Origin: Clostridium beijerinckii
GTDB lineage: Bacteria; Bacillota; Clostridia; Clostridiales; Clostridiaceae
DNA length: 64,000 bases
NCBI RefSeq assembly: GCF_036699995.1
Contig: NZ_CP144906.1
Span: 992,001-1,056,000 of the forward strand
Reading direction: 5' to 3'
Both the position numbers and the translations under genes were made by a program. The notes below the pieces were generated by a model that was given only the letters and a program-made list of their open reading frames with translations, searched no databases and was not told where the DNA came from. The first letter of the stretch is position 1. The number at the start of each line of letters is the position of its first letter. Positions 9,329 to 18,245 of this stretch are shown here, piece by piece.

Positions 9329-10312
9329 ATGATAAATGTAAGAACAGATTTAGTACTTGAAGCGAGAGAAATTTATAAGGAAAGTCACAAGGATGAAGTA
9401 GATATAGATGGAATAGAAGTTATAGAAGAAAGCGATGATGATATTAAGGTAACTACGGTAAAGGTAAAAAATGATGAAGGTGCTAAAAAAATTGGAAAGC
9501 CAAAGGGAAATTATATAACTATAGGAATGCCAGATTTTACAGCATATGATGGCGAAACTATGGATAGAGTTTCACAAGTGGTATCAGAGATTTTGCAAAG
9601 ATTAATTAAGATTGATACAGATAAAACAGTATTAGTTGTAGGGCTTGGAAATTGGCAAGTTACACCAGATGCGTTAGGTCCGAAAGTGACAGAAAAGATT
9701 ATGGTAACTAGACATTTACAAACAGTTATGCCTGAAGCAATTGATGAATCTGTTAGACCTGTCTGTTCAGTAGCGCCCGGAGTGCTTGGAGTCACAGGAA
9801 TAGAAACTGTGGAAATAATTAAAGGTGTTGTAGAAAAAATTAAACCAGACTTAGTAATATGTATAGATGCTTTAGCTGCAAGAAAAGTTGAAAGAGTGAA
9901 TACAACAATCCAAATTGGAGATACTGGAATATCCCCAGGTGCAGGAGTAGGAAATAATAGAAAACAGATAAATGAGGAAAATTTAGGAGTTAAGGTTATT
10001 GCAGTAGGTATTCCAACTGTAGTAGATGCAACTACAATTGCTAATGATACTATAGACTCTGTAATAGATTCATTAATAAATAATTCATCAAGTGGCAATG
10101 AATTTTATAAAATGTTAAAATCTCTTGATAAAAATGAGAAGGAAAGACTTATTAAAGAAGTAATGTCATCAAAAGCAAGTATGGATATGATAGTTACACC
10201 TAAGGACATTGATTTAATGGTTAATTCGCTATCAAGAATAATAGCTAATGGGATAAACATGGCAGTTCAACCTAATATGGATATGGATGAGATTAATAAG
10301 TTTATGGGTTGA
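9329..10312 (+). CDS. gpr: Germination protease (GPR)
   Basis: An aspartic-type endopeptidase (327 residues) that degrades small acid-soluble spore proteins when spores germinate. It is made as a zymogen whose short N-terminal propeptide is removed; the start MINVRTDLVLEARE fits that propeptide. The conserved blocks VVGLGNWQVTPDALGP (about residue 107) and IDALAARKVERVNTTIQ (about 179) carry the two aspartates known to be essential in the Bacillus enzyme. AAGAGGTG precedes the ATG. A strong terminator follows, so gpr and spoIIP are adjacent but probably separate transcripts. Confidence 0.97.
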   Translation: MINVRTDLVLEAREIYKESHKDEVDIDGIEVIEESDDDIKVTTVKVKNDEGAKKIGKPKGNYITIGMPDFTAYDGETMDRVSQVVSEILQRLIKIDTDKTVLVVGLGNWQVTPDALGPKVTEKIMVTRHLQTVMPEAIDESVRPVCSVAPGVLGVTGIETVEIIKGVVEKIKPDLVICIDALAARKVERVNTTIQIGDTGISPGAGVGNNRKQINEENLGVKVIAVGIPTVVDATTIANDTIDSVIDSLINNSSSGNEFYKMLKSLDKNEKERLIKEVMSSKASMDMIVTPKDIDLMVNSLSRIIANGINMAVQPNMDMDEINKFMG

Positions 10313-10364
10313 TTATCAATAACATATTTTTTGAATTTTAGAATAAAAATAAGAATAAGGAAAG

Positions 10365-10407
10365 AAGGTCTCAAAGTAATTTGAATTATTTTGAGACCTT
10401 TTTATTT
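10365..10407 (+). terminator. Terminator after gpr
   Basis: An 11-bp perfect stem (AAGGTCTCAAA at 10365-10375, complement at 10390-10400) followed by TTTATTTT. Confidence 0.9.
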
Positions 10408-10530
10408 TAGATTAATTATCAATGTATCTTTTAATCTATTCTAATTTTTAAATAAATGGAATGAGATTTATTAGAATAATTATGTAAATTCGTTAATATA
10501 AATATAAAAAAGGGCAAGGGGGGGATTACC

Positions 10531-11604
10531 GTGATGTATATGAGCAGAAGAGGAAAAAAAGGTGAAATTAGTAAAAGGATAAAAGCAAAACCTAACATTA
10601 ATATAGGCTTAATAATCCTCATTTTAATTATAGGTGTATTTTTCATAAGATTAGGTAATGTTTTAAAAAACAACAAAGAAAGAGGAGCATTTGCCTATGT
10701 TCAGTTATTAAATTTAGGAATGCCGATAATAGAATCCCAAGTTTATGATGAAGGAACCTATGCTGAAAATAAGCTTTCATTAAAAAATGTTTGTTTTCAA
10801 GTATTAGGATTAAATAATCTTAGTTATAAAGGAATAATTCAAAATGAACTTAGTTTCTTTGGAGATGGTGAAAGTTCTAGCAATACTGAAACTAATTTTA
10901 GTTTTAATCCGTTTCAAATAAGTGAGGACAGTATCTCAAAAGTACAAGTAAACACTGATAGTAAGAATACCCCGATATATGATCCTAGTTTAAAGAAGAC
11001 ATTAGATAAATCTAAGCCAGAAGTATTAATATATCATAGTCATACTACAGAAAATTATAATGCATCAGAGCCAGATAGTTTAAATGAAGATACTAATGTA
11101 GTTGGGGTAGGTGATGTTCTTGCTAATGAATTAGAAGAGAATTATGGGATTTCAGTTATACATGACAAAACTAATAATTGTATTTCTTATAATGATAGTT
11201 ATACAAGATCTGGAGAAGTGGTTGATAAATATTTAAAACAATATGGAGATTTTAAAATGGTTATAGATCTGCATAGAGATTCTGTGGAAGATAAAGCTGC
11301 TACAACAACAGAAGTTGATGGAATGAGCGCATCTAAAATAATGTTTGTAAATGCTGAAAATAGTACGAGATATCCTAAAAATAAAGAACTTACAGAGAAA
11401 GTATTTAATAAAACAGCTGAATTATTCCCAGGATTGCCTATAAAAATATTGACATATCATAGAGGGAAAAATGCATTTAATCAAAGTAAAAGCGATGGAT
11501 GTTTACTTTTTGAAATAGGATCTCATACTAATACACCAGACGAGTCAAAAGTTACGGCAGAATGTATGGCTAGAGTGATTGCAGAAGTTTTGAATAAGAA
11601 ATAA
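10531..11604 (+). CDS. spoIIP: Stage II sporulation protein P (SpoIIP)
   Basis: A 357-residue peptidoglycan hydrolase (amidase and endopeptidase) that works with SpoIID and SpoIIM to thin the septal wall and drive engulfment. One membrane segment at about residues 27-46 anchors it, with the catalytic SpoIIP domain outside. The metal-site motifs LIYHSHTTENY (His169, His171) and MVIDLHRDS are present, and the C-terminus has LLFEIGSHTNT. The start is taken as GTG 10531 (ATG 10534 is equally possible), after AAGGGGGGG. It follows gpr as in B. subtilis and is followed by a large hairpin terminator. Confidence 0.96.
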   Translation: MMYMSRRGKKGEISKRIKAKPNINIGLIILILIIGVFFIRLGNVLKNNKERGAFAYVQLLNLGMPIIESQVYDEGTYAENKLSLKNVCFQVLGLNNLSYKGIIQNELSFFGDGESSSNTETNFSFNPFQISEDSISKVQVNTDSKNTPIYDPSLKKTLDKSKPEVLIYHSHTTENYNASEPDSLNEDTNVVGVGDVLANELEENYGISVIHDKTNNCISYNDSYTRSGEVVDKYLKQYGDFKMVIDLHRDSVEDKAATTTEVDGMSASKIMFVNAENSTRYPKNKELTEKVFNKTAELFPGLPIKILTYHRGKNAFNQSKSDGCLLFEIGSHTNTPDESKVTAECMARVIAEVLNKK

Positions 11605-11942
11605 ATATAAAGTTATATGGAAAAGGTTTGGAAGTTATATTGAGTGCATATGAAAAATTAGATAACATGTAAGTGTGATTTTTAAGCACTAAGTATTTAA
11701 ATAGATATTTCAAGTTGAGATTTAATGATAATCTTGATAATAAAAATTAAAGGAAAGATTAGGAATCTAAAGTTAAAATTTAGATCTCTAGTCTTTTCTT
11801 TATTTTAATTTATTAACACATAATATTGAGATAATTGGTGAGTAGATTGTTTGACTGAGAAAGTTGGGACTGAATAATAGTTTTGCTATATGGAAAGAAT
11901 CTAAATAAAAATTAAAAATAAATAAAAAAGGGTGTTTCAACA
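11605..11942 (+). other. Intergenic region spoIIP to yqxA-like gene
   Basis: 338 bases without a convincing gene. It contains the spoIIP terminator (listed separately) and otherwise AT-rich sequence. I see no RNA gene or repeat here. Confidence 0.5.
11754..11805 (+). terminator. Terminator after spoIIP
   Basis: A nested stem: AAAGATTAG (11754-11762) pairs with CTAGTCTTT (11788-11796) with one G-T pair, and ATCTAAA pairs with TTTAGAT inside it. A T-rich run follows. Confidence 0.75.
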
Positions 11943-12272
11943 TTGAAGAAAATTATTAAAAGTAGCATTTTAAGAAGAATATCACCAATGATTTTTATAG
12001 TATTTATTATTTTTCTTGGAATAATTAAAATAGATATGATTAATACTAAGGCATTATCTCCTCTTGGAAATACTAATGAAAATTATAAACTTGTAAGTAA
12101 TGAATTTGGAGAAGATTTCTCGAATTTTATTAAGGATAATTCATTTCTTAAAATTTATAAGGAATCTGAAAAAGATGTTTTAGTTAAGATAGGAAGCAAT
12201 GATTTTAGGATAAATAATCAATCTTCTTTTATTAAAAAAATAGAGGATATAATTGAAAGAATAAAACCATAA
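11943..12272 (+). CDS. Small membrane-anchored protein in the YqxA position
   Basis: A 109-residue protein of unknown function. One hydrophobic segment at about residues 14-31 is followed by an exported, Lys/Asn-rich domain of about 75 residues. It starts at TTG 11943 after AAGGGTG (11928-11934). It lies between spoIIP and lepA, exactly where B. subtilis has yqxA (112 residues, also one N-terminal membrane segment). Homology to YqxA is inferred from position, size and topology, not from a recognised motif. The short distance to lepA (165 bases) contains a probable promoter. Confidence 0.7.
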   Translation: MKKIIKSSILRRISPMIFIVFIIFLGIIKIDMINTKALSPLGNTNENYKLVSNEFGEDFSNFIKDNSFLKIYKESEKDVLVKIGSNDFRINNQSSFIKKIEDIIERIKP

Positions 12273-12371
12273 TATTAGTTAAAATATTTAGTTAATTTTA
12301 AAATATATATAAGGCATATTAGACATAGAGCAATGAGGGAAAGTTTTGATAGCCTTTCTTTATGGATGTAT

Positions 12372-12379
12372 GTTATAAT
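12372..12379 (+). promoter_or_regulatory. Extended -10 promoter element before lepA
   Basis: TG at 12371-12372, one base, then TATAAT (12374-12379). No -35 box is found at the normal distance; TTGATA at 12346 is 22 bases away. Such extended -10 promoters work without a good -35. Confidence 0.45.
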
Positions 12380-12437
12380 TTAGCTGATTTAATTATAACG
12401 GGGGTGAAAGTACTGTTTTTCGTTAAGAATAACAGTT

Positions 12438-14249
12438 ATGCGTATGAAAAGTGAAAGACAAAAACATATCAGAAATTTTTCAATTGTAGCACATATTGAT
12501 CATGGTAAATCAACCCTTGCGGATAGATTACTTGAAACTACAGGAACCTTAACTAAAAGGGAAATGGAAGAACAAGTTCTAGATAATATGGAGATAGAAA
12601 AAGAAAGAGGAATTACAATAAAGTCTCAAGCAGCGAGGCTTGTATATAGAAGAGACGATGGTGAGGAATACATTCTTAATTTAATTGACACTCCAGGACA
12701 TGTAGATTTTAATTATGAAGTTTCAAGAAGTTTAGCAGCTTGCGAAGGAGCGATATTAGTTGTTGATGCAACACAAGGTATTCAAGCTCAAACTTTAGCT
12801 AATTGCTATTTAGCGTTAGATAATGATTTGGAAATTGCACCAGTAATAAATAAAGTTGATCTGCCTTCTGCAAGACCCGATGAAGTTAAGAAAGAAATTG
12901 AAGATGTAATAGGAATTCCAGCAGAAGAAGCTCCTACTATATCTGCTAAAACAGGGCTTAATATAGGTGATGTATTAGAGTGTGTTGTTAAAACTATACC
13001 TTCACCTGATGGCGATGAAGAAGCTCCTTTAAAAGCATTAATTTTTGATTCTTACTACGATAGTTATAAGGGCGTTGTATGTATAGTTAGAGTAATAGAC
13101 GGAAGAGTAAAGATTGGAACTAAAATTAAATTGATGGCTACGAATAAAGTTTATGACGTTACTGAAGTCGGAGTGTTTACTCCAGGAGTGCTTCCAATCA
13201 GTGAGTTAAGTGCTGGTGATGTTGGATATGTAACAGCATCCATAAAAAATGTTAGAGACGCAAGAGTTGGAGATACTATAACTGAAGCTAATAGACCAAC
13301 CGAAACAGCACTTCCAGGTTATAAACCTGCTATACCAATGGTCTATTCAGGAATATACCCAGTTGATGGAGCAAAGTATGATGAATTAAGAGAAGCTCTT
13401 GAAAAGCTACAAATAAATGATGCGGCATTAAGCTTTGAGCCGGAAACATCCATTGCTTTAGGTTTTGGATTTAGATGTGGATTCTTAGGATTATTACATA
13501 TGGAAATAATTCAAGAAAGAGTTGAAAGAGAATTTAATTTAGATATAATTACTACTGCACCATCTGTTATATATAAAGTAATCAAAACTGATGGGGAAAT
13601 ATTAGAAATAACAAATCCAACTAACCTACCACCTTTGACAGAAGTGGATTATATGGAGGAGCCAGTAGTTAAGGCATCGATAATAACCCCAAAAGACTAT
13701 GTTGGAGCAGTTATGGAGCTGTGTCAAGATAGAAGAGGTGTATACATAGATATGCAATATATAGAAGAAACTAGAGCTGTTGTAAATTATGATATACCAC
13801 TGAACGAAATTATATATGATTTCTTTGATACATTAAAATCTAGAACTAGAGGATATGCATCTTTAGACTACGAATTTAAAGGATATATTAGAACTAAATT
13901 AGTTAAGTTAGATATATTATTAAATGGGGATGTAGTTGATGCATTATCAATGATAGTTCCAGAGGAGAGAGCTTACCATAAAGGAAGAGGAATAGCTGAA
14001 AAGCTAAAAGAAATTATCCCAAGACAATTATTTGAAATTCCAATTCAAGCAGCAGTAGGATCTAAAATTATAGCAAGAGAAACCGTAAAAGCTATGAGAA
14101 AAGATGTATTAGCTAAATGTTATGGTGGAGATATCTCAAGAAAGAAGAAGCTGCTTGAAAAGCAAAAAGAAGGAAAGAAGAGAATGAGACAGGTTGGTTC
14201 TGTTGAAGTTCCACAAGAAGCATTCATGGCGGTATTAAAGGTAGATTAG
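12438..14249 (+). CDS. lepA: Elongation factor 4 (LepA)
   Basis: A 603-residue ribosome-associated GTPase related to EF-G that acts on stalled or mis-set ribosomes. G1 (AHIDHGKS), G3 (DTPGHVD) and G4 (NKVD) are intact, and the LepA-specific C-terminal domain ([18 protein letters not shown]) is present in place of EF-G domain IV. ATG 12438 is taken as start; ATG 12444 is also possible. Neither has a clear ribosome binding site, while a GGGGGTGA motif lies 32 bases upstream (see findings). It follows the yqxA-like gene, as in Bacillus. An AT-rich hairpin ends the unit. Confidence 0.96.
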   Translation: MRMKSERQKHIRNFSIVAHIDHGKSTLADRLLETTGTLTKREMEEQVLDNMEIEKERGITIKSQAARLVYRRDDGEEYILNLIDTPGHVDFNYEVSRSLAACEGAILVVDATQGIQAQTLANCYLALDNDLEIAPVINKVDLPSARPDEVKKEIEDVIGIPAEEAPTISAKTGLNIGDVLECVVKTIPSPDGDEEAPLKALIFDSYYDSYKGVVCIVRVIDGRVKIGTKIKLMATNKVYDVTEVGVFTPGVLPISELSAGDVGYVTASIKNVRDARVGDTITEANRPTETALPGYKPAIPMVYSGIYPVDGAKYDELREALEKLQINDAALSFEPETSIALGFGFRCGFLGLLHMEIIQERVEREFNLDIITTAPSVIYKVIKTDGEILEITNPTNLPPLTEVDYMEEPVVKASIITPKDYVGAVMELCQDRRGVYIDMQYIEETRAVVNYDIPLNEIIYDFFDTLKSRTRGYASLDYEFKGYIRTKLVKLDILLNGDVVDALSMIVPEERAYHKGRGIAEKLKEIIPRQLFEIPIQAAVGSKIIARETVKAMRKDVLAKCYGGDISRKKKLLEKQKEGKKRMRQVGSVEVPQEAFMAVLKVD

Positions 14250-14361
14250 TTAGTATAAGTAATATAAAATAGAATACTTTATACATGTAAATTATATTTA
14301 TTTAAAAAGTAATTCTAAAAAACTAGCCAATGTATAAAATAAAAATATATTATTTTTGAGG

Positions 14362-14406
14362 AATTATTTGTATAATATTAATTAGTATTATACAAATAAT
14401 TATTTT
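14362..14406 (+). terminator. Long AT hairpin after lepA
   Basis: A perfect 16-bp inverted repeat: 14362-14377 (AATTATTTGTATAATA) pairs with 14386-14401, with an 8-base loop, followed by ATTTT. It probably terminates lepA. It also ends 30 bases before the next start codon, so it could affect that gene. Confidence 0.65.
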
Positions 14407-14430
14407 AATGCCGGTTTGGGAGGGGTTTGA

Positions 14431-14871
14431 ATGTTTTTAAATGAGTTAAAGAAAAATGAAGGAATTGCATTTATGCAATTGGTTAAAATCCTTGCAGATT
14501 CAGACAATGTTTTTGCGAAAGAAGAGAAAAATCTTTACAATGACTATCTAAAAGAGCTAAATATAAATGAAAGTGAAATATCAGAATCAGATCTAAGTTC
14601 CGTATGTGAAACTCTAAAAGGTTCGTCTAATAGATGTAAAAATATTATTTATTTTGAACTAATAGGCCTTGCTCTTATTGATGGAGAATATAATGAAGAA
14701 GAAGTTGAACTTTTAGAAAAGCTAGGTGAAACGTTGGGTATAACACGTAGCAAGAGAATAGCATTTGCTAATTATTTTTACAATTTTGTAGATGTATATG
14801 GTTTTTCAGTTGTAGATGCAGAAAGTAAAATTGCCTTATTAAAAGAACAGGCGGAAAAATTATTAGCATAG
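14431..14871 (+). CDS. TerB-like helical protein of unknown function
   Basis: A 146-residue soluble, acidic, all-helical protein. Two parts resemble the TerB fold: LADSDNVFAKEEKNLYNDYL (about residues 21-40) and ALIDGEYNEEEVELLEKLG (about 77-95). Each has an acidic loop (D-x-D or D-G-E) followed by an amphipathic helix, the pattern that binds metal in TerB relatives. GGGAGGGG precedes the ATG. It stands alone between lepA and hemW. TerB domains occur in stress and phage-defence contexts, but nothing here supports a specific role. Confidence 0.65.
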   Translation: MFLNELKKNEGIAFMQLVKILADSDNVFAKEEKNLYNDYLKELNINESEISESDLSSVCETLKGSSNRCKNIIYFELIGLALIDGEYNEEEVELLEKLGETLGITRSKRIAFANYFYNFVDVYGFSVVDAESKIALLKEQAEKLLA

Positions 14872-14920
14872 ATAGTTTTGGATATGAAAAAAGCATGATG
14901 TATATTATCTAAGAATAAAT

Positions 14921-15036
14921 AATAAAGAATGAATGATAAAAGTGAGAATATCTATTGAAATTTAAATTAAAGGTGAACACACACCTTATAGGTTTAAATG
15001 AAGGGTAAAGGCTCCTCTAGTTATTCATTCTTTATT
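14921..15036 (+). promoter_or_regulatory. Inverted repeats in the hemW leader
   Basis: AATAAAGAATGAAT (14921-14934) is perfectly complementary to ATTCATTCTTTATT (15023-15036), 88 bases apart. Inside lies a smaller hairpin, AAGGTG...CACCTT, around 14970-14986. T-rich sequence follows the right arm. It could be a terminator or attenuator upstream of hemW. It matches no riboswitch class that I recognise. Confidence 0.35.
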
Positions 15037-15084
15037 TTTGTTTTATTAAGAAAAATATTTAATAATATATTGGAGGAAAAATTA

Positions 15085-16212
15085 ATGAGGGACATATCCT
15101 TATATATACATATTCCTTTTTGTAAACAGAAATGTTTTTATTGCGATTTTCCATCTTATTCAGGAAAAGAAGAATTAATGAACGAATATATAGAAGTGTT
15201 AAGCAGCGAAATATTACAAAAAGGAAAAGAATACAGAATAAGTAGTATATTTATTGGAGGAGGAACGCCATCCTACTTGAATGACTCAAGTCTAGAAAAA
15301 CTACTAGGTACTTTAAATAAATTGGATTTAAAGGATAATTTGGAGTTTACAGTAGAGTGTAATCCAGGTACATTAAATGAAAAAAATCTAAATATTATGA
15401 AGAAACATAATGTTAATAGGATTAGCATGGGATTACAATCAACAAAAAACTCTTTATTAAAAGATATTGGAAGAATACATAGCTATGAAGAATTTGAAGA
15501 AAATTATTTTCTTGCTAGAAAGCTAGGATTCAATAATATAAATGCAGACTTGATGTTTGGGTTACCTAATCAAACTATTGAAGATTGGGAATGTTCTTTG
15601 CGAAAAGTAGCAGAACTTGAACTAGATCATATATCTGCATATAGCTTGATTATAGAAGAAGGAACTCGGTTTTATAATTTATATGAAGAAGATAAGTTGA
15701 ATTTACCTGAAGAGGATAAAGAACGAATTATGTATTTAACCACTAAAGACATATTGAATGGGTATGGATATCATCAATATGAAATATCTAATTATTCAAA
15801 AAAGAACAAAGAGTGCTTTCATAATAAAGTTTATTGGAAATGCGATGAATACTTGGGATTAGGCGTATCGGCTAGTTCGTTTATAGATAAAAAAAGAATT
15901 AAAAATATAGACAATATTCAGTACTATATTAAAAGAATAAATAATAAAGAAAGTGTAATTGAAGAAATTCACATAAATAATATTAAAGATGATATGGAAG
16001 AATTTTTATTTATGGGGCTTAGGATGATTAAAGGGATAAAATTAGAGGAATTTAAAGAGCGATTTAATAAAGATATATATGAAGTGTATGGCGAAATTAT
16101 TGAAAAAAATATTAAAAAAGGATTATTAATTCATAATTCGGGAAATCTATATCTAACTTCGCATGGGATAGAAATATCCAACTATGTAATGAGTGATTTC
16201 ATTTTATCTTAA
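15085..16212 (+). CDS. hemW: HemW, radical-SAM heme chaperone
   Basis: A 375-residue radical SAM protein of the HemN/HemW family. HemW binds heme and hands it to membrane proteins; it was formerly annotated as an oxygen-independent coproporphyrinogen oxidase. The [4Fe-4S]/SAM motif is HIPFCKQKCFYC (Cys13, Cys17, Cys20), followed by GGGTPSYL. The N-terminal extension typical of true HemN is missing, and the short CxxxCxxC form without the additional cysteine supports HemW. An in-frame ATG at 14998 exists, but GGAGG at 15072-15076 fixes the start at 15085. In Firmicutes the lepA-hemW-hrcA order is standard. Confidence 0.93.
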   Translation: MRDISLYIHIPFCKQKCFYCDFPSYSGKEELMNEYIEVLSSEILQKGKEYRISSIFIGGGTPSYLNDSSLEKLLGTLNKLDLKDNLEFTVECNPGTLNEKNLNIMKKHNVNRISMGLQSTKNSLLKDIGRIHSYEEFEENYFLARKLGFNNINADLMFGLPNQTIEDWECSLRKVAELELDHISAYSLIIEEGTRFYNLYEEDKLNLPEEDKERIMYLTTKDILNGYGYHQYEISNYSKKNKECFHNKVYWKCDEYLGLGVSASSFIDKKRIKNIDNIQYYIKRINNKESVIEEIHINNIKDDMEEFLFMGLRMIKGIKLEEFKERFNKDIYEVYGEIIEKNIKKGLLIHNSGNLYLTSHGIEISNYVMSDFILS

Positions 16213-16364
16213 TGGATTCTCTCATGAAAAGTTTAAAGAAAGATTAAGTGCAATTATAAAATTATATTGTATAGAGAAATAGAGAAAATAGGAGATATAA
16301 GGAGTTAAATTGACAAAATTGCTTTATTATTAACGTTAAGTAGCTATAATAAATATAAATAGAA

Positions 16365-16393
16365 TTGACAAAAAACATCATAAATAATATATT
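16365..16393 (+). promoter_or_regulatory. Promoter of the hrcA-dnaK operon
   Basis: TTGACA (16365-16370), 17 bases, TATATT (16388-16393): a near-consensus sigma-A promoter. The predicted transcription start falls at the left edge of the CIRCE element. Confidence 0.85.
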
Positions 16394-16406
16394 AAAAACA
16401 TAGTCA

Positions 16407-16433
16407 TTAGCACTCGAGGTTAATGAGTGCTAA
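16407..16433 (+). promoter_or_regulatory. CIRCE operator (HrcA binding site)
   Basis: TTAGCACTC (16407-16415), 9-base spacer, GAGTGCTAA (16425-16433): a perfect match to the CIRCE consensus. HrcA bound here represses the heat-shock operon, so hrcA is autoregulated. It lies at the start of the transcript and 18 bases before the hrcA start codon. Confidence 0.98.
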
Positions 16434-16450
16434 CAAAAAGAGGTGAGGTT

Positions 16451-17479
16451 ATGAGTATTGATGACAGAAAAATAAGAATACTTCAAGCTATTATCAATGA
16501 CTATATTCGAACAGGAGATCCTGTAGGATCAAGAACTATTGCTAAAAACTATAATTTAGGTATTGGGTCCGCAACAATAAGGAATGAGATGGCTGACCTT
16601 GAAGATATGGGATACTTAGAACAACCTCATGCTTCTGCAGGAAGAATTCCTTCTAGTAAGGGATATAGATTATATGTTGATCAGCTTATGGATAATCAGA
16701 TGCTAACAGTTGAAGAAGATCTAAGAATAAAACAATATATAATCGATTCTGCAATGCTTGAAGTAGATAAAATAGTTAAGCAAACTAGCGCCTTATTGTC
16801 AGAACTTACTAAATTAACTTGTGTAATTGAGACACCATCAGTAAAAAGGAGCTTTATAAAGTCAATTCAGCTAATTAAAGTTGATGATCATAATTTAGTA
16901 TCAGTTTTCTTAACAGATACTGGTGTTATAAAGAATCATATAATGAAGCTAAATAATAGAGTTCCTGAAGTTGAAACTTTAACACGAATAAATGAAGTTA
17001 TAAATAATAGATTGGTAAATCTTTCTATACAAGAAATTAATTTAGAAGTAATTAATAACTTAAAAAAGGATCTAGGAGCCTATGAAGAAATATTTAATGC
17101 TTTATTGCCTATTTTATATGAGACACTAAACGCAGCGGATTCTACAGAAGTATTCATGGAGGGAACTACCAACATATTTAATTATCCTGAATATAACGAT
17201 ATTGATAAAGCAAAAGAAATGTTATCGCTTTTGAATGATAAAGAAGCTTTGATGGAGCTGTTTAATCCTCAAGACAATATAACAGTCAGTATAGGGGATG
17301 AAAACTATAAGCCACAAGCTAGAGATTGTAGTATAATATCTGCTGAATATTCCTTTAAGGATAGGCCTATTGGGAAAATTGGATTAATTGGACCTAGAAG
17401 GATTAATTACTCAAAGGTAATAACTATTATGTCAGAAGTTATAAAAGAGCTTAATAATATATTGAGCAATCCAAAATAG
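16451..17479 (+). CDS. hrcA: Heat-inducible transcription repressor HrcA
   Basis: A 342-residue repressor (343 in B. subtilis) of the groE and dnaK operons that binds CIRCE and needs GroEL for activity. The N-terminal winged helix (residues 1-70, [24 protein letters not shown]) and a GAF-like C-terminal domain are visible. A GTG at 16427 lies inside the CIRCE element and would extend the frame; ATG 16451 after AGAGGTGAGG is the right start. First gene of hrcA-grpE-dnaK-dnaJ. Confidence 0.97.
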   Translation: MSIDDRKIRILQAIINDYIRTGDPVGSRTIAKNYNLGIGSATIRNEMADLEDMGYLEQPHASAGRIPSSKGYRLYVDQLMDNQMLTVEEDLRIKQYIIDSAMLEVDKIVKQTSALLSELTKLTCVIETPSVKRSFIKSIQLIKVDDHNLVSVFLTDTGVIKNHIMKLNNRVPEVETLTRINEVINNRLVNLSIQEINLEVINNLKKDLGAYEEIFNALLPILYETLNAADSTEVFMEGTTNIFNYPEYNDIDKAKEMLSLLNDKEALMELFNPQDNITVSIGDENYKPQARDCSIISAEYSFKDRPIGKIGLIGPRRINYSKVITIMSEVIKELNNILSNPK

Positions 17480-17516
17480 ATGTTAGATTTGAAGAGAAGA
17501 GGTGTGTGTTAGATAC

Positions 17517-18140
17517 ATGGAAGAAAATAGAGATGTTAAAAATGAAGAACTAGAAAAAGAAGAAATTGCAGATGAAGTAGCAGAAAAGGATAATGAGACT
17601 CAAGAAAGTAATGATGCAGCAGAAACAAATGAAGCTAGCAAAGAGGCTTCAGAAAATATAGAAGCTGCGGAGGAAGATCAAGAAGATTTAGTAAAAAATC
17701 AAGAAGAGGAAAATAAGAAGTTGAGAGAAGAATTAGATGCGACAAAAGATAGACTTTTAAGATTAACAGCTGAATATGATAACTATAGAAAAAGAACAGC
17801 TAAAGAAAAAGAAGGAATATATAGCGATGCATATGTAGATGTATTAAAAGAGATTGTTCCTATTCTTGACAATTTAGAAAGAGCTGTTGCAGCTGATGGT
17901 AGTATTGAAGACTTGAAAAAAGGAATTGAAATGACAATAAAGGGATGCAAAGATTCATTTGCAAAACTTGGTGTTGAAGAAATAGATGCTACTGGAGAAT
18001 TTGATCCTAATCTTCATAATGCAGTAATGCATATAGAAGATGAAGAATTAGGTAAAAATGTAGTAGCGGAAGTTTTCCAAAAGGGATATAAGAAAGATGA
18101 TAAGATAATAAGGCATACTATGGTTAAAGTTGCTAATTAG
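17517..18140 (+). CDS. grpE: Nucleotide exchange factor GrpE
   Basis: A 207-residue dimeric cochaperone that releases ADP from DnaK. It has a long, acidic, low-complexity N-terminus (Glu/Asn/Ala-rich, residues 1-60), a coiled-coil helix (EENKKLREELDATKDRLLRL) and a C-terminal beta domain (GEFDPNLHNAV...GYKKDDKIIRHTMVKV). ATG 17517 is preferred over GTG 17502, which overlaps the AGAGGTG ribosome binding site (17498-17504). It lies 37 bases after hrcA in the CIRCE operon. Confidence 0.96.
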   Translation: MEENRDVKNEELEKEEIADEVAEKDNETQESNDAAETNEASKEASENIEAAEEDQEDLVKNQEEENKKLREELDATKDRLLRLTAEYDNYRKRTAKEKEGIYSDAYVDVLKEIVPILDNLERAVAADGSIEDLKKGIEMTIKGCKDSFAKLGVEEIDATGEFDPNLHNAVMHIEDEELGKNVVAEVFQKGYKKDDKIIRHTMVKVAN

Positions 18141-18245
18141 AAATAGGAACAAGTTTCTTATTAAAATATATAGATAGAATTTAAAAATAATAAACTGAAA
18201 AATTCAATTTTAAATAAACTAATAAAGTTTTAGGAGGAAAATATC

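Noticed and set aside
9511..10098. 195-codon minus-strand frame
   Set aside because: Fully antisense to gpr, whose motifs are unmistakable; no ribosome binding site and Thr/Ser/Ile-rich shadow composition.
14998..15084. N-terminal extension of HemW from ATG 14998
   Set aside because: GGAGG at 15072-15076 and the family N-terminus both place the start at 15085; the extension overlaps the leader inverted repeat.
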